NCBI RefSeq assembly: GCF_022430545.2
Contig: NZ_CP092488.2
Coordinates: forward strand, 5,394,001-5,458,000
DNA: 64,000 nt
Source: Mycobacterium paraterrae
Lineage (GTDB): Bacteria; Actinomycetota; Actinomycetes; Mycobacteriales; Mycobacteriaceae
Direction: 5' to 3'
Part shown: positions 8,346 to 16,103 of the stretch, one piece after another
Layout: every line of letters begins with the position of its first letter
How positions within the stretch are numbered: the first letter of the stretch is position 1
Notes under the pieces: model-generated
What the model was told of the DNA's origin: nothing
Databases searched by the model: none
What the model saw: the letters and a program-made list of their open reading frames with translations, nothing else
Translations under genes and position numbers: made by a program

Positions 8346-9551
8346 GTGCCGACCTCTGACCTGCGGGTAACCGTCGTCGGTGTCGGCGCCGACGGGTGGG
8401 ACGGCCTGACACCGGCGGTGCGGGCGGTCGTCGCGTCGGCGGATGTCGTGCTGGGCGGCCCGCGTCAGCTCGGGCTGCTGCCCGGTTCCGAAGGTCAGGT
8501 TCGCCAGCCGTGGCCATCGCCGTTGAGCGCGGCGCTGCCCGACCTGCTGACGCAGTTGGCGGGCCAACGAGTGGTCGCGCTGGCCTCCGGCGACCCGATG
8601 CTGAGCGGCATCGGCACCACGCTGGTCGACATCTTGGGCTCTGATCGGGTGACGGTCTTCCCGCATCTGTCGTCGGTGACCATCGCCCGGTCCCGGCTGG
8701 GATGGTCCGCGGAGTCCACCGCGGTGGTCAGCGTCGTCGGCCGCGACGTGCATGCCGTGTTGCGCGAATTGGCCCCCGGTCGGCGAGTTCTCGTGCTGTC
8801 GTCCGACGAGAAAACGCCCGCGGCTCTGGCCGATCTGCTCACCGAGCGCGGATACGGGTCGAGTCGATTCGTGGTGCTCGGCGACCTCGGCGGCGACGAC
8901 GAGACTTTTCACGACGGCACTGCGGCCGATTTCGCCGGTGCTGTCTCCCGGCTGAATATCGTTGCGCTGCAATTGGACGGACCGTTGCGCGCGGGCTGGG
9001 CGACGGGGCTGCCGGACGACGCGTTCGAGCACGACGGTCAGCTGACCAAGCGGGATCTGCGGGCAAGCGCGCTGGCACGGCTGTTGCCGGCGCCGGGGCA
9101 ATTGCTGTGGGACGTCGGCGCAGGGGCGGGTTCGGTGGGCATCGAGTGGATGCGCGCGCACCCGACCTGCCGGGCTGTCGCGGTGGAAGCCGACCCGCAG
9201 CGGGCCGACCGCATCGCCCGTAACGCGCGGTCGCTGGGCGTGCCGGCGCTGCATGTGGTGTCGGGAGCTGCACCGGAAGCGCTGAGCGAATTGGCAAGCC
9301 CTGATGCGGTTTTCATCGGCGGCGGCGCGAGTCGAACCGGTGTGCTGCGGCGCTGCCTCGACGCGTTGCCCGGCGGCGGCCGGATAGTCGTGCACGGGGT
9401 CACGGTCGAGACGGAGGCCGTCCTCGCCGCGGCGTACGCCGAGCACGGCGGTGAGCTCACCCGTATTCATGTCGAGCACGCCGCGCCGGTCGGCTCGTAC
9501 ACCGGGTGGACGCCGTCGCGGGCAGTGACGCAGTGGGCGTTCACGAAGTAA
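8346..9551 (+). CDS. cobL: Precorrin-6B C5,15-methyltransferase (decarboxylating) CobL
   Basis: CobL methylates C-5 and C-15 of precorrin-6B and decarboxylates the C-12 acetate to give precorrin-8X. The 401-residue protein is the usual fusion of a CbiE-like tetrapyrrole methylase and a CbiT-like domain. The first domain spans about residues 1-200 (VTVVGVGADGWDGL, then ASGDPMLSGIG near 80). The second has DVGAGAGSVGIEWMR near 257-271 as its SAM-binding motif, followed by AVFIGGGASRTG. The GTG at 8346 gives the best-fitting N-terminus (VPTSDLRVTVVG). The 3' end overlaps the convergent cobM by 11 bases. It stands alone on the plus strand, with its promoter within about 50 bases of the divergent chelatase gene. 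Confidence 0.94.
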   Translation: MPTSDLRVTVVGVGADGWDGLTPAVRAVVASADVVLGGPRQLGLLPGSEGQVRQPWPSPLSAALPDLLTQLAGQRVVALASGDPMLSGIGTTLVDILGSDRVTVFPHLSSVTIARSRLGWSAESTAVVSVVGRDVHAVLRELAPGRRVLVLSSDEKTPAALADLLTERGYGSSRFVVLGDLGGDDETFHDGTAADFAGAVSRLNIVALQLDGPLRAGWATGLPDDAFEHDGQLTKRDLRASALARLLPAPGQLLWDVGAGAGSVGIEWMRAHPTCRAVAVEADPQRADRIARNARSLGVPALHVVSGAAPEALSELASPDAVFIGGGASRTGVLRRCLDALPGGGRIVVHGVTVETEAVLAAAYAEHGGELTRIHVEHAAPVGSYTGWTPSRAVTQWAFTK

Positions 9552-10305
9552 CCGATCGGTCGCGGTGCGCGTCGTAGAGGTGGCTCTCGCCCGCCCGCGG
9601 ATCGGGTCGTGCGGCGAGCACGTCGCCCACCATGATCACCGCCGCCTGCGTGAGTCCGGCGGCCTCGACGTGGTCGGCGATGTCGGCGACGGTACCGCGA
9701 AGAGTCACCTCGTCGGGCTGCGAAGCCCGGTACACCACAGCGACCGGGCAGTCGGCGCCGTAATAGTCGGTGATTTCGTCCATCAGCGCGCGGATGGCGG
9801 TGATCGCCAAGTGCAGCACCAGCGTCGACCGCGTCGCCGCGAACGCAACCAGCGACTCGGTGTCCGGCATTGCGGTCGACCGTGCTTGCGTGCGGGTCAA
9901 CACCACGGATTGCGCGACGAGCGGAACGGTCAGCTCGCGACCGATGCGCGCCGCCGCGGCGGCATAGGCCGGCACGCCCGGTGTGATGTCCCACGGCACG
10001 CCGGCGGCGTCGAGCCGGCGGGTCTGCTCCGACACCGCGCTGTAGAGCGACGGGTCACCCGACACCAGGCGAACGACCCGTCGACCCGCCTGTTGCGCGG
10101 CGACCATCCGGGCCACGATGTCGTCCAGGTTCAAACTTTGGGTGTCGACCAGTTCGGCTGTCGGGGAGCATGTTTCCAGCACCGCAGGGTCGAGGTAGCT
10201 GCCTGGGTACAGGACGGTGTCGGCGTCGGCGAGCAGCCGGGTGGCCCGGACAGTGAGCAGGTCGGCGGCGCCCGGTCCGGCGCCGACGAATCGCACGGGG
10301 TTCAT
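9541..10305 (-). CDS. cobM: Precorrin-4 C11-methyltransferase CobM
   Basis: CobM adds a methyl group from S-adenosylmethionine to C-11 of precorrin-4, giving precorrin-5. The 254-residue protein has the tetrapyrrole methylase motifs: VRFVGAGPGAADLLTVRA at the N-terminus, YPGSYLDPAVL, RLVSGDPSLYSAVSEQ near residues 77-92, and ITPGVPAYAAAAARIGREL. ATG at 10305 was chosen because it overlaps the cobIJ stop as ATGA and starts at the conserved MNPVRFVG; an ATG 9 bases further up is possible. It is the last gene of the lepA-lppR-cobG-cobH-cobIJ-cobM run and meets cobL tail to tail with an 11-base overlap. Confidence 0.95.
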   Translation of the reverse strand: MNPVRFVGAGPGAADLLTVRATRLLADADTVLYPGSYLDPAVLETCSPTAELVDTQSLNLDDIVARMVAAQQAGRRVVRLVSGDPSLYSAVSEQTRRLDAAGVPWDITPGVPAYAAAAARIGRELTVPLVAQSVVLTRTQARSTAMPDTESLVAFAATRSTLVLHLAITAIRALMDEITDYYGADCPVAVVYRASQPDEVTLRGTVADIADHVEAAGLTQAAVIMVGDVLAARPDPRAGESHLYDAHRDRSVTS

Positions 10306-11819
10306 CGCACCCATCGCGGCGTCCAGACCCGGCCGTTGGATGTGACCCTGGTACTCGACGCGCCTACCAGGACAAGGCATTTCATGTCGATAGAGTCGGT
10401 GTCGAGGTCTGCCAGTGTCGTCACGGTCAGCGACTGCTCGGCGCGCCCGACGTCGCGCCCGACGATTACCACGGTGTCGCCACGACGGTGTTCGAGCAGA
10501 ATGTCGCGGGCCAGCTTGATCTGATCGTGTCGCGAACGCGAGGCCGGATTGTAAATGGCTACAATGAGATCGGCGTCGGCTGCGGCACGCAGTCGTTTCT
10601 CGATCACCGCCCAGGGCTTGAGTCGGTCCGACAGGCTGAGCACGGCGAAATCAGCGCCGAGCGGCGCTCCGGCCAGCGCGGCAACGGCGTGCACGGCCGA
10701 TACGGCGGGCAGCACCCGAATCGGGATGTCGGCGTAGCGCTCGTCCTCGGCCGCCTCGAACACCGCCGCGGCCATTCCGAAAACCCCTGCGTCGCCACCG
10801 GATACCACGGCGACCGACTCGCCCTTCGCGGCAAGGTCGAGAGCAAAGCGGGCCCGATCGACCTCGACGGTGTTGCCGGACACATGCCGCTGCAGGCCTT
10901 CTCGCTGCGGGACCCGCGCGACGTACGGCCCATAGCCGACGACGTGCCGGACCTGCGTCAGCGCCGCCGCTGCCTCAGCCGTCATCCAGTCGTCCGGGCC
11001 CGGCCCCAATCCGATCACGAGCAGCTCGACATTGGCCGCACTGGTAGAAATGATTGCGGGGCTTGGCTCTTCGACCATGACACGGGACCGCGGGCCGTTG
11101 CGGGAGTCGCCATTGACCACGATCAGCGACAGGTACGGCACGGTCGTCTCGTCGACCTCGGTCACGGGCAGCCACCGTTGTTGGGGGTGGCTGGCTCGCT
11201 CGACGTACATCGCGTGGTCGAGGCGGCCGGCGGCGGCGAGCGCGCGGCGCACAGCCGGAAAGGTGCGGCCGAGCTTCATGATGATCGCGCCGTCGGTGTC
11301 GGCCAGTCGACGCGCGAGTTCACTTTCCGGCAGCGTGCCGGGCAGCACCGTCAGCACATCCGTCTGCCGAACCAGGGGCGACGCGACCGCCGCCGTGGCG
11401 GCGGTGAACGCCGGTATTCCAGGAACGATCTCGGTCGGGAATCGGCTGCTGAGACGATCGTGCATGTACATGAACGAGCCGTAGAACAGCGGATCCCCTT
11501 CGGCGAGAAGGGCAACGGTTCGGCCGGCGCTCAGATGCGCTGCAAGTCTGGCGGCCGACTCCTCGTAGAACTCGGCCAGCGCACCGGCATACCCGCCGGG
11601 ATGATCGGTGGTCCCGGTGGTGAGGGGATAGCGCAGTTCCTCCTCGATGGCATCGACCGGAATCAGGTCCGCCGCGATGGTGCGCGCGTACGACTGCTTG
11701 TTGACACCGGCGTGGTAGGCGATGACATCGGCTTCTCCGATGACCCGTGCCGCCTTCCGAGTGATCAGCTCGGGATCCCCGGGGCCCAAGCCGATACCGT
11801 AGAAGCGCCCGCCCGTCAC
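10302..11819 (-). CDS. cobIJ: Fused precorrin-2 C20- / precorrin-3B C17-methyltransferase CobIJ
   Basis: A 505-residue bifunctional enzyme. The N-terminal half (to about residue 235) is CobI, methylating C-20 of precorrin-2: FYGIGLGPGDPELITRKA at the start and LAEGDPLFYGSFMYMHDRL near 100. The C-terminal half is CobJ, the C-17 methylase and ring-contraction enzyme: ELLVIGLGPGPDDWMTAEA near 250 and VVSGGDAGVFGMAAAV near 325. This fusion is the known mycobacterial form. The GTG at 11819 overlaps the cobH TGA (GTGA) and gives the expected N-terminus VTGGRFYGIG. The stop overlaps the cobM start (ATGA). Two tetrapyrrole-methylase signatures in series leave little doubt. Confidence 0.95.
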   Translation of the reverse strand: MTGGRFYGIGLGPGDPELITRKAARVIGEADVIAYHAGVNKQSYARTIAADLIPVDAIEEELRYPLTTGTTDHPGGYAGALAEFYEESAARLAAHLSAGRTVALLAEGDPLFYGSFMYMHDRLSSRFPTEIVPGIPAFTAATAAVASPLVRQTDVLTVLPGTLPESELARRLADTDGAIIMKLGRTFPAVRRALAAAGRLDHAMYVERASHPQQRWLPVTEVDETTVPYLSLIVVNGDSRNGPRSRVMVEEPSPAIISTSAANVELLVIGLGPGPDDWMTAEAAAALTQVRHVVGYGPYVARVPQREGLQRHVSGNTVEVDRARFALDLAAKGESVAVVSGGDAGVFGMAAAVFEAAEDERYADIPIRVLPAVSAVHAVAALAGAPLGADFAVLSLSDRLKPWAVIEKRLRAAADADLIVAIYNPASRSRHDQIKLARDILLEHRRGDTVVIVGRDVGRAEQSLTVTTLADLDTDSIDMKCLVLVGASSTRVTSNGRVWTPRWVR

Positions 11820-12481
11820 TCGACCTCCGAAGCCAGCGCGTTGACGGCCGACGACGTCATCGCCGATCCGCCGCGACGCCCGCGCACCGTGACGAACGGA
11901 ATGTCGATGTCGTGGTCGCGCCGGAAGGATGCCAACGCGTCCTTGGATTCCGCGGCGCCGACGAACCCTACCGGGCAGCCGACGATCGCGGCAGGACGAG
12001 GCGCGCCGTCGACGAGCATTTCCAGCAGGTGGAACAATGCCGTCGGCGCATTCCCGATGGCCACGATAGCGTTGTGCAGCAACGGTTCCCACAGTGAGAC
12101 GGCAGCGGCGGTGCGGGTGGTCTGCCACTCCCTGGCCAACGCCGGCACACCCGGCTCGTTGAGAAAGCAGTGCACCTCGTTGGCGGCGGGCAGCCGGCCC
12201 GCGGTGATGCCGGTGGCGACCATGCGGGCGTCGCACAGAATGGGCGCGCCGGACTGCAACGCCGAGCGAGCCGCCGACACCAGCGTCGGGTGGATGATCA
12301 GGTCGTCCACCAGGTCGGGCTGACCGGTGCCGTGAATCATTCGGACGGCCAGCTTTTCAGCCTCCGCCGGCACGTGTGACAGGTCGGCTTCGCGCCGGAT
12401 GGTGGCGAACGAGTCCGCGTAGATTGCCGGCCCGTCGGCGATGTAGTCGTAGCGCCGCGTCGGTCGGGTCGTCTGGGTCAC
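11816..12481 (-). CDS. cobH: Precorrin-8X methylmutase CobH
   Basis: CobH moves the methyl group from C-11 to C-12 of precorrin-8X, forming hydrogenobyrinic acid. The 221-residue product has the family landmarks: catalytic-histidine motif AVRMIHGTGQ with His near residue 50, then GAPILCDARMVATGI, VHCFLNEPGVPALA, VAIGNAPTALFHLLEML and AIVGCPVGFVGAAESKDAL. GTG at 12479-12481 overlaps the cobG TGA (GTGA) and was chosen for that coupling; a later start would cut conserved sequence. At its 3' end it overlaps cobIJ in the same way, so cobG, cobH, cobIJ and cobM are chained by four-base overlaps. Confidence 0.95.
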   Translation of the reverse strand: MTQTTRPTRRYDYIADGPAIYADSFATIRREADLSHVPAEAEKLAVRMIHGTGQPDLVDDLIIHPTLVSAARSALQSGAPILCDARMVATGITAGRLPAANEVHCFLNEPGVPALAREWQTTRTAAAVSLWEPLLHNAIVAIGNAPTALFHLLEMLVDGAPRPAAIVGCPVGFVGAAESKDALASFRRDHDIDIPFVTVRGRRGGSAMTSSAVNALASEVE

Positions 12482-13365
12482 TCGCCTACCTCCGGGGTGT
12501 TCGGCACAAGGACGCCGCGCCACGGTGTGACCACGACATGCGGTACGTCCACGGCGCGTTCGAGCAGTGCCTGCACCTGGTCGGGGTTCAAGACGCCTTC
12601 GTGCGCGGGCACATGCTCGCCGCCGGGCACCTTTCCATACGGCAGCGCTGGCGCCGCGGCGGGGATCCGCGGGTCCGCGGGAAACGGCGGTTGGAGCGGC
12701 CGACCCAATTCGCGGATGTGCCATGGCGCGTCGGCCCCGACTCCTCGCGCGTCGAGGAACTGGCCCGCCAGGTCGGTCAGCCGGTCGGCGACATCCGCGA
12801 CCGGGATGACGTCGCCCCAGTGATCGCCGACTCGCAACTGGACCACGTTGTCGTCAAGCGCCACGCAGCCGAGGTCGGTGCCACGCTTCCCGGCGCCGGT
12901 CAAGCGGGTCAGCAGATCTCCGCGGCCGTCGTCGAGTGTGAACAGGAATCGTCCGGGCAGCAGACCGAGTCGCGGGCTCGCGCACAGGAGCCTGTCGAGC
13001 CGCGCGATCGCCGGACGTAGGTCGATGCGGCCGCCGGCCAACCCCGTCTGCGGTGACGCCAACACATTGCGCACGAGTTCGTGTGTGCGCGTGGGCATCA
13101 ACCCGGTCGATTCGATCGCGAGCGCAACGTCGTGGGTCAAGCGACCGTCGTCACCGGGCAATCCGCGCAGTTGCAGATTCGCGCGTCGGGTCAAATGGAT
13201 TCCGCCGTCGCCGTATCGTCGGGTGACCTCGCAGAGGCGGCGCAGGGCGGGCGTGGGAAGCACACCGCCCATCAACCGGATGCGGACCAGCAACCCGTCG
13301 TCGGCCTGCCAGGGACGCCACACACCGGGGCACATGTCTGCCCGGGTGCGCGAGTCCGTCGTCAT
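12478..13365 (-). CDS. cobG: Precorrin-3B synthase CobG (short form)
   Basis: CobG is the oxygen-dependent monooxygenase that converts precorrin-3A to precorrin-3B. It is related to nitrite and sulfite reductases. The 295-residue product shows the ferredoxin-like half-domain (RADMCPGVWRPWQADDGLLV, GGIHLTRRANLQLRGL) and the conserved RNVLASPQTGLAGGRIDLRP near residues 94-113. A second half-domain ends in HVVVTPWRGVLVPNT. It is shorter than the CobG proteins I know from other bacteria. I see only four scattered cysteines and no compact four-cysteine iron-sulfur motif, so its cofactor state is uncertain. ATG at 13365 overlaps the TGA of the upstream lipoprotein gene (ATGA), which ties the cob run to lppR/lepA. 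Confidence 0.88.
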   Translation of the reverse strand: MTTDSRTRADMCPGVWRPWQADDGLLVRIRLMGGVLPTPALRRLCEVTRRYGDGGIHLTRRANLQLRGLPGDDGRLTHDVALAIESTGLMPTRTHELVRNVLASPQTGLAGGRIDLRPAIARLDRLLCASPRLGLLPGRFLFTLDDGRGDLLTRLTGAGKRGTDLGCVALDDNVVQLRVGDHWGDVIPVADVADRLTDLAGQFLDARGVGADAPWHIRELGRPLQPPFPADPRIPAAAPALPYGKVPGGEHVPAHEGVLNPDQVQALLERAVDVPHVVVTPWRGVLVPNTPEVGE

Positions 13366-14123
13366 CAGCTCAGCTCGCTGACCCTGTCCATCATCGCCTG
13401 AGCGACGTCGACAGCACTGGTGTCCGGGTCCGCCGATCCCGGATCCGACGGACGTCGGTCGCCGAAGAAGACCATGTCGACCTCCACGATGCAGTTGAGT
13501 CGGACACCGACGGCACGAGCCTGCGGGGTGGGCTGCAGCGACGGCATGTTGGGCAGCGTCGCTGTCGCGGTATTGGTCGCTGCCACAACGGAATCGACGG
13601 CGCGAACGTCGTTGATCACCGTCGACGTGTCGATCGGGCCAGCTTTCTCGTCCGTCGTCTGACCCTTGCAGCGCTGCCACCGGTCCGGGAATGTCGCGAA
13701 CAGCGCCTGCGCTTCGGCCGCCGAGGGCAGTGTCACGACGCCTTCCTTGACGCTGATCACCTGGGCGGGATCCCCGTCGTTCCACCACGACACCGACGCG
13801 ATGCTCTGGACGTTGGCCGGGCCATAAACGCTGCCCTGCAGCATCGCCGTCACCTCGAGGCAATCGGCCGACTCCGGCGGCGCCTCACGCTGGTCCAGGA
13901 GGTCGCGGCCGCCGAATTTGGCGGGCGCCCGGGCAACAAGAGGTTGTCCGAGCATTTTCGACAACGCCCGACCGTCGAGCAGAACCCGCTTGACGGTGAA
14001 GCCGGACAACGGTTTCGGCTTCAGATGCGGCGCCGGCTTCGCCGTGCCGTCGACGACCGGACCACAGCCCACGGCATACGCGGCGATTACCGTGCACGCC
14101 GTAGCCAGTCCGAGCGTCCGCAT
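13365..14123 (-). CDS. lppR: Lipoprotein with PknH-like extracellular sensor domain, LppR-like
   Basis: A 252-residue secreted lipoprotein. The N-terminus has a short basic start, a hydrophobic core and AYAVGC, with the lipidated Cys at residue 20. The rest matches the PknH-like extracellular domain pattern: SADCLEVTAMLQGSVYGPANVQ, a Trp-rich strand SVSWWNDGD, FPDRWQRCKGQ, and NCIVEVDMVFF near the C-terminus, with cysteines placed for disulfides. In M. tuberculosis lppR (Rv2403c) also lies directly after lepA, so the symbol rests on synteny plus domain. Ligand and role are unknown. Two bases separate it from the lepA stop, and its own stop overlaps the cobG start. Confidence 0.85.
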   Translation of the reverse strand: MRTLGLATACTVIAAYAVGCGPVVDGTAKPAPHLKPKPLSGFTVKRVLLDGRALSKMLGQPLVARAPAKFGGRDLLDQREAPPESADCLEVTAMLQGSVYGPANVQSIASVSWWNDGDPAQVISVKEGVVTLPSAAEAQALFATFPDRWQRCKGQTTDEKAGPIDTSTVINDVRAVDSVVAATNTATATLPNMPSLQPTPQARAVGVRLNCIVEVDMVFFGDRRPSDPGSADPDTSAVDVAQAMMDRVSELS

Positions 14124-14125
14124 GG

Positions 14126-15970
14126 CTACTTCTTGCTGCCTTTGTCCCCCGCGGCGTCCGTGGACAGCGCCGCGACGAACGCCTCCTGCGGCACGTCGAC
14201 CCGGCCAATGGTCTTCATCCGCTTCTTGCCCTCCTTCTGCTTTTCGAGCAGTTTGCGCTTACGGGTGATGTCACCGCCGTAGCACTTGGACAGCACGTCT
14301 TTGCGAATAGCGCGAATATTCTCGCGCGCAATGATCTTCGAGCCAATCGCGGCCTGCACCGGCACCTCGAATTGTTGACGCGGGATCAGCTCTTTGAGGC
14401 GGGTGGTCATCTTGTTTCCGTAGGCCGCCGCACCGTCCTTGTGCACGATCGCGCTGAACGCGTCAACGGCCTCGCCCTGAAGCAGGATGTCGACCTTGAC
14501 CAGCGAGGCTTCCTGCTCCCCGGCTTCTTCGTAATCAAGGCTGGCGTAGCCGCGGGTCCGCGACTTCAGCGAGTCGAAGAAGTCGAAGATGATCTCCCCC
14601 AGCGGCATCGTGTACCTCAGCTCGACACGTTCGGTCGACAGATAGTCCATGCCGCCGAGTTCGCCGCGGCGCGACTGACACAGCTCCATGATCGTGCCGA
14701 TGAATTCGCTCGGCGCAATGACCGTCGTCTTCACCACCGGCTCATAGACCGTGCGCACCTTGCCTTCTGGCCAATCCGACGGGTTGGTGACGATGACTTC
14801 GGTGTTGTCCTCTTTCACCACCCGGTAGACGACGTTCGGCGACGTCGAGATGAGGTCGAGGTCGAACTCGCGCTCCAGCCGCTCGCGGGTGATCTCCATG
14901 TGCAGCAGACCGAGAAATCCGCAGCGATAGCCGAAGCCGAGCGCCACCGACGTCTCGGGTTCGTACGTCAACGCCGCATCGTTGAGCTGCAGCTTGTCCA
15001 ATGCGTCGCGCAAATCCGGATAGTCCGATCCGTCAACGGGATACAGCCCCGAATAGACCATCGGTCGCGGCTCGCGGTATCCGGTGAGCGCTTCCGTCGC
15101 GCCGTGTTTGGCAGTGGTGACGGTGTCACCGACCTTGGATTGGCGGACGTCTTTCACGCCGGTGATCAGATAGCCCACCTCGCCGACACCAAGTCCGACC
15201 GAGGCTTTCGGCTCCGGCGATACGATGCCGACCTCAAGGAGTTCGTGCGTGGCACCGGTCGACATCATCTGAATGCGCTCGCGCGGAACAATTTTGCCGT
15301 CGACCACCCGCACATAGGTCACCACGCCGCGGTAGATGTCGTAGACCGAGTCGAAAATCATTGCCCGCGTTGGCGCGTTCGGGTCCCCGGTGGGCGGCGG
15401 CACCTCGCGCACGACGTGGTCGAGCAGATCAGCCACCCCCTCCCCGGTCTTGCCCGAAACGCGCAGCACGTCACTCGGTTCGCAGCCGATGATGTGCGCG
15501 ATCTCGCCGGCGTAACGCTCCGGATCCGCCGCGGGCAGGTCGATCTTGTTGAGCACCGGAATGATGTGCAGGTCGCGGTCGAGCGCCAGGTACAGGTTGG
15601 CCAGCGTCTGCGCCTCGATTCCCTGGGCGGCGTCGACCAGCAGCACCGCGCCTTCGCAGGCCTCGAGTGCGCGCGACACCTCGTAGGTGAAGTCGACGTG
15701 GCCGGGGGTGTCGATCAGATGCAGGACGAATCGCTCTCCGTCGACCTCCCACGGCAGGCGGACGTTCTGCGCCTTGATCGTGATGCCGCGCTCACGCTCG
15801 ATGTCCATCCGATCGAGGTACTGGGCGCGCATCGAGCGCTCGTCCACGACGCCGGTGAGCTGCAGCATCCGGTCGGCCAACGTGGACTTGCCGTGGTCGA
15901 TGTGGGCGATGATGCAGAAGTTCCGAATCTGCGCCGGCGCGGTGAAGGTTTGGTCGGCGAAACTGCTGAT
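14126..15970 (-). CDS. lepA: Elongation factor 4 (LepA), translation GTPase; no standard start codon
   Basis: LepA is a ribosome-binding GTPase that acts on stalled or misplaced elongating ribosomes. G1 is AHIDHGKST, then RERGITIKAQNVRL, DTPGHVDFTYEV (G3), NKIDLPAADPE (G4), and the LepA-specific C-terminal domain ending KRKLLEKQKEGKKRMK. The reading frame is open upstream to a TAA at 16049-16051, yet no ATG, GTG or TTG occurs in frame before the TTG inside the P-loop region (15880), which would remove G1. A Shine-Dalgarno AGGAG lies at 15981-15977, and the codon 6 bases after it is ATC (15970), giving (M)SSFADQTFTAPAQIRNF. I mark that as the start; ATT at 15976 is an alternative. The encoded QEIPISSFAD resembles other mycobacterial LepA N-termini. 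Confidence 0.9.
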   Translation of the reverse strand: MSSFADQTFTAPAQIRNFCIIAHIDHGKSTLADRMLQLTGVVDERSMRAQYLDRMDIERERGITIKAQNVRLPWEVDGERFVLHLIDTPGHVDFTYEVSRALEACEGAVLLVDAAQGIEAQTLANLYLALDRDLHIIPVLNKIDLPAADPERYAGEIAHIIGCEPSDVLRVSGKTGEGVADLLDHVVREVPPPTGDPNAPTRAMIFDSVYDIYRGVVTYVRVVDGKIVPRERIQMMSTGATHELLEVGIVSPEPKASVGLGVGEVGYLITGVKDVRQSKVGDTVTTAKHGATEALTGYREPRPMVYSGLYPVDGSDYPDLRDALDKLQLNDAALTYEPETSVALGFGYRCGFLGLLHMEITRERLEREFDLDLISTSPNVVYRVVKEDNTEVIVTNPSDWPEGKVRTVYEPVVKTTVIAPSEFIGTIMELCQSRRGELGGMDYLSTERVELRYTMPLGEIIFDFFDSLKSRTRGYASLDYEEAGEQEASLVKVDILLQGEAVDAFSAIVHKDGAAAYGNKMTTRLKELIPRQQFEVPVQAAIGSKIIARENIRAIRKDVLSKCYGGDITRKRKLLEKQKEGKKRMKTIGRVDVPQEAFVAALSTDAAGDKGSKK

Positions 15971-16063
15971 GGGAATCTCCTGGTGAAGCCGGGCTTTGGC
16001 GCTTCCAGCGTAGCTAGCCAGCGGTGCCGCGGCACAATCGCGGGATGGTTAGGCCAAACGAAA
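15971..16063 (-). promoter_or_regulatory. lepA upstream region with Shine-Dalgarno
   Basis: The short gap between the terminator hairpin at 16064-16085 and lepA must hold the lepA promoter if the terminator works. On the minus strand CCAGGAG lies at 15983-15977, a strong ribosome-binding site. I see no clear -10/-35 pair that I would defend. The same frame as lepA is open through most of this gap without a standard start codon. Confidence 0.45.
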
Positions 16064-16085
16064 CCCCCGGAGTCGCCTCCGGGGG
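16064..16085 (-). terminator. Hairpin terminator after secreted paralog A
   Basis: A perfect 9-bp stem CCCCCGGAG / CTCCGGGGG closed by a four-base loop. Read on the minus strand the loop is GCGA, a GNRA tetraloop, and the stem is followed by TTTCGTTT. It lies 18 bases past the stop of the secreted gene at 16104. The same stem recurs at 17303, 18701 and 20115. Confidence 0.88.
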
Positions 16086-16103
16086 CTCGTCGTGCAGCGG
16101 TAA

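Noticed and set aside
13365..13400. Cobalamin riboswitch before cobG
   Set aside because: cobG overlaps the lppR stop, so there is no untranslated leader; no riboswitch-like stretch was seen upstream of cobL or the chelatase gene either, where only about 50 bases separate the divergent starts.
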